Notes: generated from the sequence alone by a model not told the origin. DNA of 64,000 nucleotides from Inquilinus sp. Marseille-Q2685 (GCF_916619195.1 NZ_CAKAKL010000001.1:1364001-1428000), one strand, 5' to 3'; positions 9,308-18,493 are shown, counted from the first letter of the stretch. Numbers and translations: made by a program.

Positions 9308-10324
9308 TCAGCCCGGCTTGTAGTCGACGATCGGCGGCACCCCCGTTCCGCCCGGCGGCATGATGTTGGTACCGCCCAGCGGGGCCATGTAGGTGTGGGT
9401 GCTGTGCTGCACGCCGGCCTGGTCGATCCAGGTCTTGGCCAGGCTGCTGCAGGAGCCGGAGAGCTGAGTGTTCAAGGCCGGCTGGGTATAGCTGACGCCC
9501 TGCAGCTCGTTCTCGAAATGTGTCAGCCCGTCGGTGACATAGCCGGGCGGCGCCAGGTTGCAGGGCTGGTAGATCGTGGCGATGCCCGGCAGGTTCCACC
9601 ATGCGTTCGGGACGATGTCGTAGTCGTTCCAGTAGCGCATCGAATAGGTGAAGTCCTGGGCGAACAGCGCGGCGAAATCCTCGTTGCCGGCTGTCGGCGC
9701 CGCGAAGGTGGCGGGGACGACCGGCGTGGAGATGGTGCCGAGGCTCTGCAGCCAGGGCGCGACGACGGTGGTCAGCGCCCCGCCCAGGCTGTGGCCGGTG
9801 ACGACCAGCACCGGCTGCTGGTTGTCGTTCAGATAGCCGGGCACGAAGTCCGACAGGGTCTGGCCGTTCGAGCTGAGCTTCTGGATCACCTCGAGCGCCG
9901 AGAGGGTGCCCTTGGCGATCCGCGCCGAGCTCGTCGACGCCCAGGGCAGCGCCACCTGGTCGGGCACCCGCAGGTCCTCGAACAGCTGCTTGAGGATGCC
10001 CCAGGGGTCGTCGACATGGACATCGGTGCCACGCAGGCAGACGACCAGCAGCACCGGCAGGTTCGACGCCGCGTCGGTGTAGGCGGCGGCGTAGGCGAGG
10101 TTGCTGTCGTCCCAGTCCTTGGCCGGGCCCCAGACGACGCTCCAGCTGCCGATCGAGGAGTCCGGCGCGTTCTCCCCCGGCGGCGGCACCCCGGGGACCG
10201 CCTCGGCGATCTGGTCGGTCGAGAAGTATGAGATCTGGCACAGCTGCAGATAGCTGATCGCGAAGGGCGTGGGCGAGGTGCCGGCCTGGCCGGTGGCACC
10301 CTGCCTGATCTGCTCCGGTGTCAT
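9308..10324 (-). CDS. Class 3 lipase-like alpha/beta hydrolase
   Basis: A 338-residue protein with the lipase nucleophile motif GHSLGG (Ser179), preceded by a beta-strand PVLVVT, as in fungal-type Lipase_3 proteins. An oxyanion-side motif, VVCLRGT, is at 94-100, and candidate acidic and His residues lie in YDIVPNAW and TYMAPLGG. No signal peptide is visible. The start MTPEQIRQ has a strong AGGAGG site 6 bases upstream, so the longer open frame to 10432 is not used. The C-terminal tail is rich in Pro, Gly and Thr. Substrate unknown. The gene stands alone, convergent with the peptidase gene. Confidence 0.85.
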   Translation of the reverse strand: MTPEQIRQGATGQAGTSPTPFAISYLQLCQISYFSTDQIAEAVPGVPPPGENAPDSSIGSWSVVWGPAKDWDDSNLAYAAAYTDAASNLPVLLVVCLRGTDVHVDDPWGILKQLFEDLRVPDQVALPWASTSSARIAKGTLSALEVIQKLSSNGQTLSDFVPGYLNDNQQPVLVVTGHSLGGALTTVVAPWLQSLGTISTPVVPATFAAPTAGNEDFAALFAQDFTYSMRYWNDYDIVPNAWWNLPGIATIYQPCNLAPPGYVTDGLTHFENELQGVSYTQPALNTQLSGSCSSLAKTWIDQAGVQHSTHTYMAPLGGTNIMPPGGTGVPPIVDYKPG

Positions 10325-10555
10325 GACGCCTCCTGATGTCCGCGCGGGTCTTGGGGCGCCGGTCTTCCGCCTGCGCGGCGAAGCGGGCCGGGCGCATCCA
10401 TGACCGCTCGCACGGCCGCTCGTCGTCAACACCTATAAGTTGTGGGAAATATCAATCAAATCGCCGGAACGGACGGGAGCGACATCGCGGATGCAATCCG
10501 GCGGCCGGCCCGATACTGTGCGGCCGAGCACAGACCCCTGCCCTCCGGACCCTCG

Positions 10556-11446
10556 ATGAGCCGCACCGTCCCCTCCGAAGCCGCCGCCGCCTGGCGCACC
10601 AGCATCGTCGTCAGCCCCGAGATCGGCGACGAGGTGCAGACCGCCTTCGACGACATCTTCGCCTCGGTCGCCGCCTTCGAGATCGAGGAGGGCGGCGACT
10701 GGGTGATCGAGGGGATCGACCGCACCCCGCCGGACGAGGCGGCGCTGGCCGCGCGGCTGGCGTTGGTCGAGGTCATGCTGGGCGTGGCCCTGCCGGCGCC
10801 GGTGGTGGAGAAGGTGCCGCCGACCGACTGGCTGGCCGCGACCTACCAGGCCTTCCCGCCGCTGCGCATCGGCCGCTTCTTCATCCACGGCTCGCATATC
10901 GAGGAGGCGCCGCCGCCCGGCACCATCCCGCTGTGCATCGACGCCGCCACCGCCTTCGGCTCCGGCGAGCACCCGACCACCGAGGGCTGCCTGCGGGCGC
11001 TGGACCGGCTGTCGCGCCGCCGCCGCTTCCGCCGCATCCTCGACATGGGCTGCGGCACCGGCATCCTGTCCTTCGCCGCCGCGCGGCTGTTCCACGCCCC
11101 GGTTCTGGCCGCCGACATCGACCCGGAATCGATCCGCGTCACCCGGATCAACGCCCGGATCAACCGGCTGTCGGACCGGATCACCGCCGTGGTCTCGAAC
11201 GGCTATGCCAGCCGGGTGGTGGCCGAGCACGGCCCCTACGACCTGATCATCGCCAACATCCTGGCCCGGCCGCTGATGGCCATGGCCGACGACCTGCGCC
11301 GCCACCTGGCGCCGGGCGGGGTGGCGATCCTGGCCGGGCTGCTGGACCGCCAGGCACCCCAGGTGCTGGCCGCGCACCGGCTGCAGCGGCTGACGCTGCA
11401 GGACAAGATCTCGATCCGCGGCTGGCCGACGCTGATCCTGGGTTGA
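10556..11446 (+). CDS. prmA: Ribosomal protein L11 methyltransferase
   Basis: A 296-residue class I SAM-dependent methyltransferase that trimethylates ribosomal protein L11 in the cytosol. The N-terminal substrate-recognition domain (1-110) is followed by the linker with PLCIDAATAFGSGEHPTTEGCL, which is diagnostic of PrmA. The SAM-binding motif is DMGCGTGILSFAAA, and the NPPF-like motif reads IIANILARPL. The start at 10556 gives the usual family length. It is a single gene with no obvious partner. Confidence 0.93.
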   Translation: MSRTVPSEAAAAWRTSIVVSPEIGDEVQTAFDDIFASVAAFEIEEGGDWVIEGIDRTPPDEAALAARLALVEVMLGVALPAPVVEKVPPTDWLAATYQAFPPLRIGRFFIHGSHIEEAPPPGTIPLCIDAATAFGSGEHPTTEGCLRALDRLSRRRRFRRILDMGCGTGILSFAAARLFHAPVLAADIDPESIRVTRINARINRLSDRITAVVSNGYASRVVAEHGPYDLIIANILARPLMAMADDLRRHLAPGGVAILAGLLDRQAPQVLAAHRLQRLTLQDKISIRGWPTLILG

Positions 11447-11567
11447 GGCCGCACAGCGCGCCCGCTGCAGCGGCCGTCGCTCCTGGACAAAATCGCGGCC
11501 CGCGGCCGGCCTAGGCTGGGGTTCCGGCTGCGGGATCGTCCGCCGCCGGTGCCGCCGAGGTTCCCCG

Positions 11568-12821
11568 ATGACCGCCGTCCTCTCTTCCGTCGCCGCGCTC
11601 CTGGCCGGGGTCGGGCTGATGCTGTGCGGCAATGGCTTGCAGGCGGTGCTGGTGGCGGTGCGGGCGACCGACGCCGGCTTCGGCACCGTGGTCACCGGCC
11701 TGCTCGGCTCCGGCTACTATGCCGGCTTCGTGCTGGGCTGCCTCTTCGGGCCCCATCTGGTGCGCCGCGCCGGCCATGTCCGCACCTTCGCGGCGGTGGC
11801 GGCGCTGGCGGCGGCGGTCGCCCTGTCCTTCCCGCAGCTGGTCCATCCGGCGCCCTGGATCGTGCTGCGCGGCGGCACCGGCTTCTGCTTCGCCGTGGTG
11901 TTCATGGTGATCGAGAGCTGGCTGAACGAGCAGGCGACCAGCCGCACCCGCGGCACCGTGCTGTCGCTCTACACCATCGTCACCCTGGTCGCGATCACCA
12001 TCGGCCAGATGCTGCTGGGGGTGGAGGCCGGCAACCCGATGGCCGCCTTCACCTGGATCGCGATCATGATCTGCCTGGCGGTGCTGCCGATCGCGATGAC
12101 CCGCGTCGCCGCACCGCCCCCGCCGCAGACGGTGCGGCTGCGGCTGGCCCGGCTGGCCGCGACCTCGCCGGTCGGCGCCGCGGCCTGCCTGGTGGTCGGC
12201 ATCGCCAACGCCGCCTTCTGGTCGCTGGGGCCGGTCTTCGCCCAGGCGCGCGGCTTCGACGCCGCGACCGTGGCGCTGTTCATGAGCGTGGGGGTGCTGG
12301 GCGGCGCCGTCGGGCAATGGCCGCTGGGCCGGCTGTCCGACCGGGTCGACCGGCGCTGGACGATCGTGATCTCGGGGATCGGCACCGCCGCGGCCGGCGC
12401 GGCGCTGCTGGCGGTCGACGGGCTGCCGGAGACGGCGGTGATCGGCCTCGCCTTCCTGTACGGCGCCTTCTCGCTGCCGCTGTATCCGCTGGCGCTGGCG
12501 CACACCTTCGACCAGGTCAAGGCCGGGGAGTTCGTCGAGACCTCGAGCGGCCTGCTGCTGATCTACGCCGTCGGCGCCGTGGTCGGGCCGGTGCCGGCCA
12601 GCCTGCTGATGGTGCAGCTGGGATACCCGACGCTGTTCGCCTTCGTCGGCGCGGTGAACCTGGCGCTGGTCGCCTTCACCCTGTACCGGATGGGGCGGCG
12701 GGCCCGCGCCCCGGCCGAAGCACGGCCGGGCTTCGTGTCGGTGCAGCCGGCGACCCAGGGCGCCATCGGGCTCGACCCGCGGGCGCCGGAGACGCCCGCC
12801 GCCGAGGCCGCCGAACGCTGA
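11568..12821 (+). CDS. MFS transporter (YcaD-like major facilitator)
   Basis: A 417-residue inner-membrane protein with about twelve hydrophobic helices. The helix 2-3 loop is FGPHLVRRAGHVR, and FVVFMVIESWLNEQATSRTRG (residues shown in part) is the pattern of the YcaD/Bcr-like MFS subgroup. The second half repeats the loop as GRLSDRVDRRW. The tail after residue 380 is hydrophilic and Ala/Pro-rich. The transported compound cannot be inferred. It starts 121 bp after prmA and may be separately transcribed. Confidence 0.86.
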   Translation: MTAVLSSVAALLAGVGLMLCGNGLQAVLVAVRATDAGFGTVVTGLLGSGYYAGFVLGCLFGPHLVRRAGHVRTFAAVAALAAAVALSFPQLVHPAPWIVLRGGTGFCFAVVFMVIESWLNEQATSRTRGTVLSLYTIVTLVAITIGQMLLGVEAGNPMAAFTWIAIMICLAVLPIAMTRVAAPPPPQTVRLRLARLAATSPVGAAACLVVGIANAAFWSLGPVFAQARGFDAATVALFMSVGVLGGAVGQWPLGRLSDRVDRRWTIVISGIGTAAAGAALLAVDGLPETAVIGLAFLYGAFSLPLYPLALAHTFDQVKAGEFVETSSGLLLIYAVGAVVGPVPASLLMVQLGYPTLFAFVGAVNLALVAFTLYRMGRRARAPAEARPGFVSVQPATQGAIGLDPRAPETPAAEAAER

Positions 12822-12834
12822 TCAGCCGGCCCGG

Positions 12835-13089
12835 TCAGGCCACGCTGGCGAGCCGGTTGGTGTTGGCGGCGCGCTGCAGCGAGGCGCGCACGGCGCCTTC
12901 CGGCAGCATGGCGGCGACATCGTCGTCGCCCTGCACCAGCACCGTCTCGATCAGGTTGCGGGTCAAGCCGATGTCCTCGAGCTGCCGGTCGGTCAGCTCC
13001 ATCAGCTCGTGATAGGTCAGGCTGCGGTCGATGCCACCGCGGATCCGGAAGAAGCCGCGGATGAGAGTGGCGAGAAGCTGGTATCCCAT
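12835..13089 (-). CDS. DUF1127 domain protein
   Basis: An 84-residue protein with the DUF1127 core (LTYHELMELTDRQLEDIGLTR) at residues 24-44. Family members are small Arg-rich proteins; some in alphaproteobacteria influence RNA turnover and phosphate or stress responses, but this one is untested. The Ala-rich C-terminal tail is longer than in the shortest (about 45-residue) members. It is convergent with the MFS gene, which ends 13 bp away, and its upstream region carries three copies of a TGCNTNGCAACAT-type motif. Confidence 0.85.
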   Translation of the reverse strand: MGYQLLATLIRGFFRIRGGIDRSLTYHELMELTDRQLEDIGLTRNLIETVLVQGDDDVAAMLPEGAVRASLQRAANTNRLASVA

Positions 13090-13438
13090 GATCGTGTGTC
13101 CCGTGTTTCCGCTTCCTGCTGGCGCAGGTTATTGCGTTGCAACATCCGCCGCGGCCCTGCCGTGACGGCGTGGAGGAACGCTGCTTCCGGGAGACGTTTC
13201 CGAGATTGTCGTTGATGGAGGGATCACCAGGACGGCGATCTCACTTTGATAGAATGCGCGCTTTCTTGTGCATCGCAACATCGAATTTGTGCATAGCAAC
13301 ATATCCGTTTACGCGGCCGTCTGGAGGTTGAACGGGACGGTGCCCGCCGCTTCCCCCGCCCCGCCCGATGCGCGATAAGGAGTCATCCCGCCCGGCGCGC
13401 CGACGACCGGGCCGCCCCCGCTGACGGACGCGCTGCCG
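13090..13438. promoter_or_regulatory. Divergent intergenic region with three TGC(A/G)TNGCAACAT repeats
   Basis: This 349-bp gene-free stretch separates the DUF1127 gene from pepP. It contains TGCGTTGCAACAT (13133-13145), TGCATCGCAACAT (13269-13281) and TGCATAGCAACAT (13290-13302). The last two are exactly 21 bp apart, two helical turns, within a longer repeat beginning TTGTGCAT. Such phased direct repeats suggest a regulator-binding site. No other gene or RNA is apparent. Confidence 0.45.
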
Positions 13439-15445
13439 ATGACCACCGATCTCGCCGATGCCCTCGCCGCCGCGGCTGCCGACACCGGCGGCCGCTACGA
13501 CGCCGCCGGGCTGCAGGAGCTGCTGGAGGGCGTGATCGCCGCGCCCGCGGCGCTGGACGACCGGGAGTGGATGGAGCTGGCGGTGCCGGGCGCGACCGAG
13601 GCCCAGGCCAAGCGGCTGCGCGCCGCAAAAGCCGCGGTCGCCGCCGCCCGCCGGCCGGCCGGGCCGAAGCCGGCGGAGCGGCTGGCCGCGCTGCGCGGCG
13701 TGCTGGCGCGCCTCGGCCTTGACGCCTATGTCGTGCCGCATGCCGACGAGCATCAGGGCGAGTACCTGCCGGCCCGGGCCGAGCGCTTGGCCTGGCTGAC
13801 CGGCTTCACCGGCTCCGCCGGCATCGCCGTCGTCACCGCCGAGCGCGCGGCGATCTTCATCGACGGCCGCTACACCATCCAGGCCGAGCAGCAGACCGAC
13901 CCGGCGCTGTGGGAGCGGCGGCACCTGCACCAGGAGCCGCACGAGGCTTGGCTGGCCGAGGCGCTGCCGAAGGGCGGCCGCGCCGGCTACGACCCGCGCC
14001 TGGTCACGGTCTCCTGGGTCGAGAAGGCGCGCAAGGCGGTGGAGGCCGCGGGCGGCTCTCTGGTGGCGGTCGAGGAGAACCCGATCGACACGCTGTGGAC
14101 CGACCAGCCGCCGGCCCCGATTTCCCCCACCATCGTCCAGGCGCTGGATGTGGCCGGCAAGGACGCGCGCGACAAGCGGGCCGAGATCGCCGAGGCGCTG
14201 CGGCGCGACCGGCTTGACGCGGTGGTGCTGACCGCGCCGGAGAGCGTCGCCTGGCTGTTGAACCTGCGCGGCGCCGACGTGCCGCACACGCCGCTGCCCC
14301 TGTCCTTCGCCGTGCTGCATTCCGACGGGCTGGTCGACCTGTTCATCGACCGGCGCAAGCTGGTGCCGGGCGTCGACACCCATCTCGGCAACGAGGTGGC
14401 GATTCAGCCGCCGTCCAGCCTCGGCCAGGCGCTGGAAGGCCTGGGCCGCGCCGGCAAGGCGGTGCGGATCGACGCCGCCTCGGCCAGCGCCTGGGTGCAG
14501 GACCGGCTGAAGGGCGCCAAGGTCGATGTCGGCGCCGACCCCTGCGCCCTGCCCCGCGCCCGCAAGAACGCGGTGGAGCTGGAGGGCACCCGCGAAGCCC
14601 ATCGCCGCGACGCCGCCGCGGTCAGCCGCTTCCTGGCCTGGCTGGCGCGCGAGGCGCCGTCCGGCAAACTGGACGAGGCCGGCGCCGCGGCGAAGCTGCT
14701 GGAGTTCCGGGTGGCCACCGGCGCGCTGCGCGACCTCAGCTTCGACACCATCTCCGCCGCCGGGCCGAACGCCGCCCTGCCCCACTACCGCTTCAGCGCC
14801 GAGAGCAACCGGCGGATCGAGCCCGGCAACGTCTATCTGGTCGACAGCGGCGGGCAGTACCGCGACGGCACCACCGACATCACCCGCACCATCATCGTGG
14901 GATCGCCGACGGAGGAGATGCGGCGCAACTTCACCTTGGTGCTGAAGGGCCATATCGCGATCTCGACCCTGCGCTTCCCGAAGGGCACCACCGGCTCGCA
15001 GATCGACGCCTTCGCCCGCCGGCCGCTGTGGGAGCATGGCCTCGACTACGACCACGGCACCGGCCACGGCGTCGGCAGCTATCTCAGCGTTCACGAGGGG
15101 CCGGCGCGGATCGCCAAGACGCCGAACACGATCGCGCTGGAGCCGGGCATGATCCTGTCGAACGAGCCCGGCTACTACGCCGCCGGCCGCTACGGCATCC
15201 GCACCGAGACGCTGGTGGTGGTGCAGCCCTGCGCGGAGCTGAGCGACGACACCCGGACTTTCTACGAGTTCGAGACCATCACCTTCGCCCCGATCGACCT
15301 GAACCTGGTCGACCCGGCGCTGCTGACCGCGGAGGAGCGCGCCTGGCTGGACGCCTACCACGCCCAGGTGCGCGACATCGTCGGCCCGCAGCTGGAGGGC
15401 GAGGACCGCGCCTGGCTGGAGCAGGCGACAAGGCCGGTCGGATAG
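13439..15445 (+). CDS. pepP: Xaa-Pro aminopeptidase (M24B), N-terminally extended
   Basis: A cytosolic metalloaminopeptidase that removes N-terminal residues preceding proline; 668 residues. The creatinase-like N domain starts near residue 75 (PAERLAALRGVLARLGLDAY) and contains VPHADEHQGEY. The C-terminal pita-bread domain has the metal ligands in YLVDSGGQYRDGTTDITR (two Asp), GTGHGVGSYL (His), NEPGYY (Glu) and FYEFETITF (Glu). Homologues usually begin near residue 70 here, so the first ~70 residues (LADALAAAAADTGGRYDAAG onward) are an extra Ala-rich helical segment, or the true start is further in. No ATG lies between them except at residue 45. Confidence 0.9.
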   Translation: MTTDLADALAAAAADTGGRYDAAGLQELLEGVIAAPAALDDREWMELAVPGATEAQAKRLRAAKAAVAAARRPAGPKPAERLAALRGVLARLGLDAYVVPHADEHQGEYLPARAERLAWLTGFTGSAGIAVVTAERAAIFIDGRYTIQAEQQTDPALWERRHLHQEPHEAWLAEALPKGGRAGYDPRLVTVSWVEKARKAVEAAGGSLVAVEENPIDTLWTDQPPAPISPTIVQALDVAGKDARDKRAEIAEALRRDRLDAVVLTAPESVAWLLNLRGADVPHTPLPLSFAVLHSDGLVDLFIDRRKLVPGVDTHLGNEVAIQPPSSLGQALEGLGRAGKAVRIDAASASAWVQDRLKGAKVDVGADPCALPRARKNAVELEGTREAHRRDAAAVSRFLAWLAREAPSGKLDEAGAAAKLLEFRVATGALRDLSFDTISAAGPNAALPHYRFSAESNRRIEPGNVYLVDSGGQYRDGTTDITRTIIVGSPTEEMRRNFTLVLKGHIAISTLRFPKGTTGSQIDAFARRPLWEHGLDYDHGTGHGVGSYLSVHEGPARIAKTPNTIALEPGMILSNEPGYYAAGRYGIRTETLVVVQPCAELSDDTRTFYEFETITFAPIDLNLVDPALLTAEERAWLDAYHAQVRDIVGPQLEGEDRAWLEQATRPVG

Positions 15446-15499
15446 CTTTTCTGTCAAGCCCGGCAACGACAGATGGGGGTGGGTGCCGGCAGCGCCGCC

Positions 15500-16738
15500 C
15501 TACTCCAGCTCCACGCCCTTGGTCTCCGGCAGCAGCAGCGTGGCGCCGATGTCGAGCACATAGATCACCGCCAGCAGCGCGATCGCCAGGCTGAAGGAGT
15601 ATTGCGAGGCCAGCGCGCCGACCACCAGCGGGCCGAAGCCGCCGACGCCGCGGCCGAGGTTGAACAGCACACTCTGGGCCGTGGCGCGCGCCTCGGTCGG
15701 GTACAGCTCCGACATCAGCGCGCCGTAGCCGCCGATCATGCCGTTGACGAACAGCCCCATCACAGCGCCGCCGACCAGCAGCGCCGCCGGCGAGTCGAGC
15801 TGGGCGTAGGCCAGGACCATGATCGCGGCGCCAGCCTGGAACAGGATGAAGGTCGGGCGCCGGCCGATCCGGTCGGCGAGATGGCCGAAGGCGCCGATGC
15901 CGACGCACATGCCGAGGATGGTCACCACCGTCCACAGCGCCGACTTGGTCAGGGAATAGCCCATGGCCGTCGACAGGTAGCTCGGCAGCCAGATCATCAG
16001 CCCGTAATAGCCGAAGTTCTGCACCGAGCAGAGGATGAAGACGGCGAAGCTGATCCGGGCGGTGCGGGCGTCCTTGACCAGGAGGCGCAGCGCATTGCCC
16101 TGGCGTGGCCGGGCGGCGCGGTCGAGGAACAGCGCCGGCTCGCCGATGGTGCGGCGGACGATGAAGGACACGATGGCCGGCAGCAGGCCGATCGCGAACA
16201 TGCCGCGCCAGCCGATCAGCGGCAGCAGCAGTGGCGTGGCCAGGGCCGCAGCCAGCACGCCGGCCTGCCAGCCGAGCCCGACATAGGAGGAGGCGCGGGC
16301 CCGGTAACGGGCGGGCCAGGTCTCCGCCACCAGGGCCATGCCGATGCCGAACTCACCGCCCAGGCCGAGCCCGGCGATGGTCCGGTAAGCCAGCAGGTCC
16401 CAGTAGCCTTGGGCCAGGGCGCAGAGGCCGGTGAAGACGGCGAAGAGCAGGATGGTCCAGGTCAGCACCCGCACCCGGCCGAGGCGGTCGCTGAGCATGC
16501 CGAACAGGATGCCGCCGGCCACCGCGCCGATCAGCGTCGCGGTCACCAGCGACCCCGATTCGGCCGGGCTCAGCGCCAGCCCGGCGGCCACGGCCGACAG
16601 CATGAATCCCAGGATCAGCAGGTCGAACCCGTCCATGGCGTATCCGACCGCCGAGGCGATCAGCGCCCGCCGCGCCGTCGCATCCGGCCGGTCCGCCGCC
16701 ACGCCGCCTGCCGCCATTCCGATTTCGGTCGTCGCCAT
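15500..16738 (-). CDS. MFS transporter, aromatic-acid:H+ symporter (AAHS) type
   Basis: A 412-residue, twelve-helix carrier. Diagnostic AAHS features are the DGFDLLILGF motif in helix 1 and the helix 2-3 loop GMLSDRLGRVRVL; the helix 4 region reads GLGLGGEFGIGMALVAETWP, also found in sugar-acid and dicarboxylate carriers. The likely substrate is a small aromatic or carboxylic acid, with no catabolic genes nearby to narrow it. It diverges from the PhyH-type dioxygenase gene, with 123 bp between them. Confidence 0.87.
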   Translation of the reverse strand: MATTEIGMAAGGVAADRPDATARRALIASAVGYAMDGFDLLILGFMLSAVAAGLALSPAESGSLVTATLIGAVAGGILFGMLSDRLGRVRVLTWTILLFAVFTGLCALAQGYWDLLAYRTIAGLGLGGEFGIGMALVAETWPARYRARASSYVGLGWQAGVLAAALATPLLLPLIGWRGMFAIGLLPAIVSFIVRRTIGEPALFLDRAARPRQGNALRLLVKDARTARISFAVFILCSVQNFGYYGLMIWLPSYLSTAMGYSLTKSALWTVVTILGMCVGIGAFGHLADRIGRRPTFILFQAGAAIMVLAYAQLDSPAALLVGGAVMGLFVNGMIGGYGALMSELYPTEARATAQSVLFNLGRGVGGFGPLVVGALASQYSFSLAIALLAVIYVLDIGATLLLPETKGVELE

Positions 16739-16861
16739 CGCCGTCCCCTGCCCCGGTCCCGCCGCTGTCCGAGCATTGTTTCAGTTCGATTGCAAGCAAG
16801 ACCGGTGCCAGGAGCTCGGATCGCGCTAGACTGCCCGCGGAATCGGGAGCGAGGACCGGCG

Positions 16862-17701
16862 ATGTTGAGCGGGACGCAGAAGGCGCAGTACGAGAGCGAC
16901 GGCTATCTGGTGCTGGAGGGCTTCAAGCCGATCGAGGAGATCCGCGTCGTCCGCGCCCGGGCGGAGGCGATCGTCGAGGCCTTCGACCCCGGCGACACCG
17001 TCTCGATCTTCACCACCAGGGACCAGGAACGGAAATCCGACGAGTATTTCCTGACCTCGGGCGACAAGATCCGCTGCTTCTTCGAGGAGGAGGCGTTCGA
17101 CGAAGCCGGCCGGCTGCGCCAGGCCAAGGCGCTGTCGATCAACAAGATCGGCCATGCGCTGCACGATTTGGACCCGGTGTTCGACCGCTTCTCGCGCGAC
17201 CCGAAGCTGGCCGACCTCGCCGCCGATCTCGGCCTGGCCGAGCCGCAGATCTGGCAGTCGATGTACATCTTCAAGCAGCCCGGCATCGGCGGCGAGGTGC
17301 GCTGGCACCAGGACGCCAGCTTCTTCGAGACCACCCCGATCAGCGTCACCACCTTCTGGTTCGCGCTGGAGGATGCCGACCGGTCGAACGGCTGCCTGTG
17401 GGTGGAGCCGGGCGGGCACCGCAGCCCCTTGCGCGAGCGCTTCCTGCTGGAGGACGGCGCGACGCGGATGGAGACGCTGGACACGACGCCCTGGCCGACC
17501 GACGCCACCGCCGTGCCGGTCGAGGTCAAGGCCGGCGCCCTGGTCTGCTTCCACGGCAAGCTGCCGCATTACAGCGCGCCGAACCGGTCGCCGGTGTCGC
17601 GCCACGCCTATACGCTGCACGTCACCGACGGCCGCACTGCCTATTCGCCGCGCAACTGGCTGCGCCGCGGGCCGGAGATGCCGGTGCGGGGTTTTGCCTG
17701 A
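16862..17701 (+). CDS. Phytanoyl-CoA dioxygenase (PhyH) family protein
   Basis: A 279-residue Fe(II)/2-oxoglutarate-dependent oxygenase. The iron triad is visible as H149-x-D151 (RWHQDASFF) and H236 (KLPHYSAPNRS), with Arg242 placed to bind 2-oxoglutarate. The N-terminal YESDGYLVLEGF is the common opening of the family. Bacterial members hydroxylate varied substrates, so the PhyH name gives fold and chemistry only. The divergent AAHS carrier might supply a substrate; this is a guess from adjacency. Confidence 0.87.
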   Translation: MLSGTQKAQYESDGYLVLEGFKPIEEIRVVRARAEAIVEAFDPGDTVSIFTTRDQERKSDEYFLTSGDKIRCFFEEEAFDEAGRLRQAKALSINKIGHALHDLDPVFDRFSRDPKLADLAADLGLAEPQIWQSMYIFKQPGIGGEVRWHQDASFFETTPISVTTFWFALEDADRSNGCLWVEPGGHRSPLRERFLLEDGATRMETLDTTPWPTDATAVPVEVKAGALVCFHGKLPHYSAPNRSPVSRHAYTLHVTDGRTAYSPRNWLRRGPEMPVRGFA

Positions 17702-17792
17702 GGCCACAAAGGCTTGCATCCCGCCGCGAGTTGATTCCATCCTGCCGGCAACAGGTTCCGCAAGGAGCCAACCGCAAGCTGGGAGGGAACCC

Positions 17793-18215
17793 ATGGTCAA
17801 GGCCGTATTGACCGGGACGGACGACCAGGGCGGCGCCGTGTCGATCCCGAAGGGCGACATCGTCTTCATCCGCGAATCCTACCGGTCGGGCGAGATCCCC
17901 GGCCGCACCAAGATCGATTTCGGCACCGCCGCCGCCGACGAGCAGGAGGCCTATCTGGTCGACTCGCTGACGACGGTGCTGAAGAAGCTCGGCAACGGCG
18001 TCTCCGTCGCCCGTCTGACCACGCCGTCCGGCACCCCGGTGCACGTCGTCGCCGCCCGGGTCGAGGCGGTGCGGGCGGCCCAGAGCTGGCACCATCCGAA
18101 GGCCCGGACGATCCTTCTGGCCCGCGGCCGCGAGATCCAGGTGCGCGAGGACCGCGATCTGGTGCTGCGCCGGGTCAACGCCGCCCGGCCGGAGCGGGCG
18201 AAGCCGGTTGCCTGA
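17793..18215 (+). CDS. Conserved-looking hypothetical protein
   Basis: A 140-residue soluble protein, not recognised. It starts with a good GGGAGGG site six bases before the ATG. There is no signal peptide or membrane segment. The sequence alternates strands and short charged stretches (IPKGDIVFIRESY, TKIDFGTAAADEQEAY) and ends in a basic segment rich in Arg. A stem-loop follows the stop, suggesting an independent or terminal transcript. Coding status is supported by codon pattern and ribosome-binding site, not by family. Confidence 0.65.
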   Translation: MVKAVLTGTDDQGGAVSIPKGDIVFIRESYRSGEIPGRTKIDFGTAAADEQEAYLVDSLTTVLKKLGNGVSVARLTTPSGTPVHVVAARVEAVRAAQSWHHPKARTILLARGREIQVREDRDLVLRRVNAARPERAKPVA

Positions 18216-18223
18216 CAAAGCAA

Positions 18224-18243
18224 GGGCCGGCGAAAGCCGGCCC
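18224..18243. terminator. Stem-loop with GAAA tetraloop between convergent genes
   Basis: A perfect 8-bp stem, GGGCCGGC (18224-18231) and GCCGGCCC (18236-18243), closes on GAAA. It lies between the convergent genes ending at 18215 and 18270, so it could end transcripts from both sides. There is no T-run, so intrinsic termination is not certain. Confidence 0.5.
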
Positions 18244-18269
18244 CAGGTCCTTCGCGCTTGCGGCGTGGA

Positions 18270-18470
18270 TCAGTGCAGGTTGCGCGACCAGGCGTCGACC
18301 TGCCGGTCGGCCTCGTCCCTGGCAATGCCGTAGCGTTCCTGGATCCGCCCGACCAGCTGGTCGCGCTGGCCGTCGAGGACGTCGAGGTCGTCGTCGGTCA
18401 GCTTGCCCCACTGCTCCTTGGCCTTGCCCTTCATCTGCTTCCACTGTCCCGAAATCTGATCCCAGTTCAT
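18270..18470 (-). CDS. CsbD family stress protein
   Basis: A 66-residue hydrophilic protein with the CsbD pattern throughout: WDQISGQWKQMKGKAKEQWG at the N-terminus, LTDDDLDVLDGQRDQLVGRI, and the repeat-like YGIARDEADRQVDAW. CsbD proteins are abundant under general stress in several bacteria; biochemical role unknown. The start MNWDQ has AGGAGA five to ten bases upstream (revcomp of 18475-18480), which is preferred over an in-frame start nine residues earlier. It lies 23 bp downstream of the PPC-domain gene, on the same strand. Confidence 0.88.
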   Translation of the reverse strand: MNWDQISGQWKQMKGKAKEQWGKLTDDDLDVLDGQRDQLVGRIQERYGIARDEADRQVDAWSRNLH

Positions 18471-18493
18471 CGCGATCTCCTGTCGTGAGGTGG

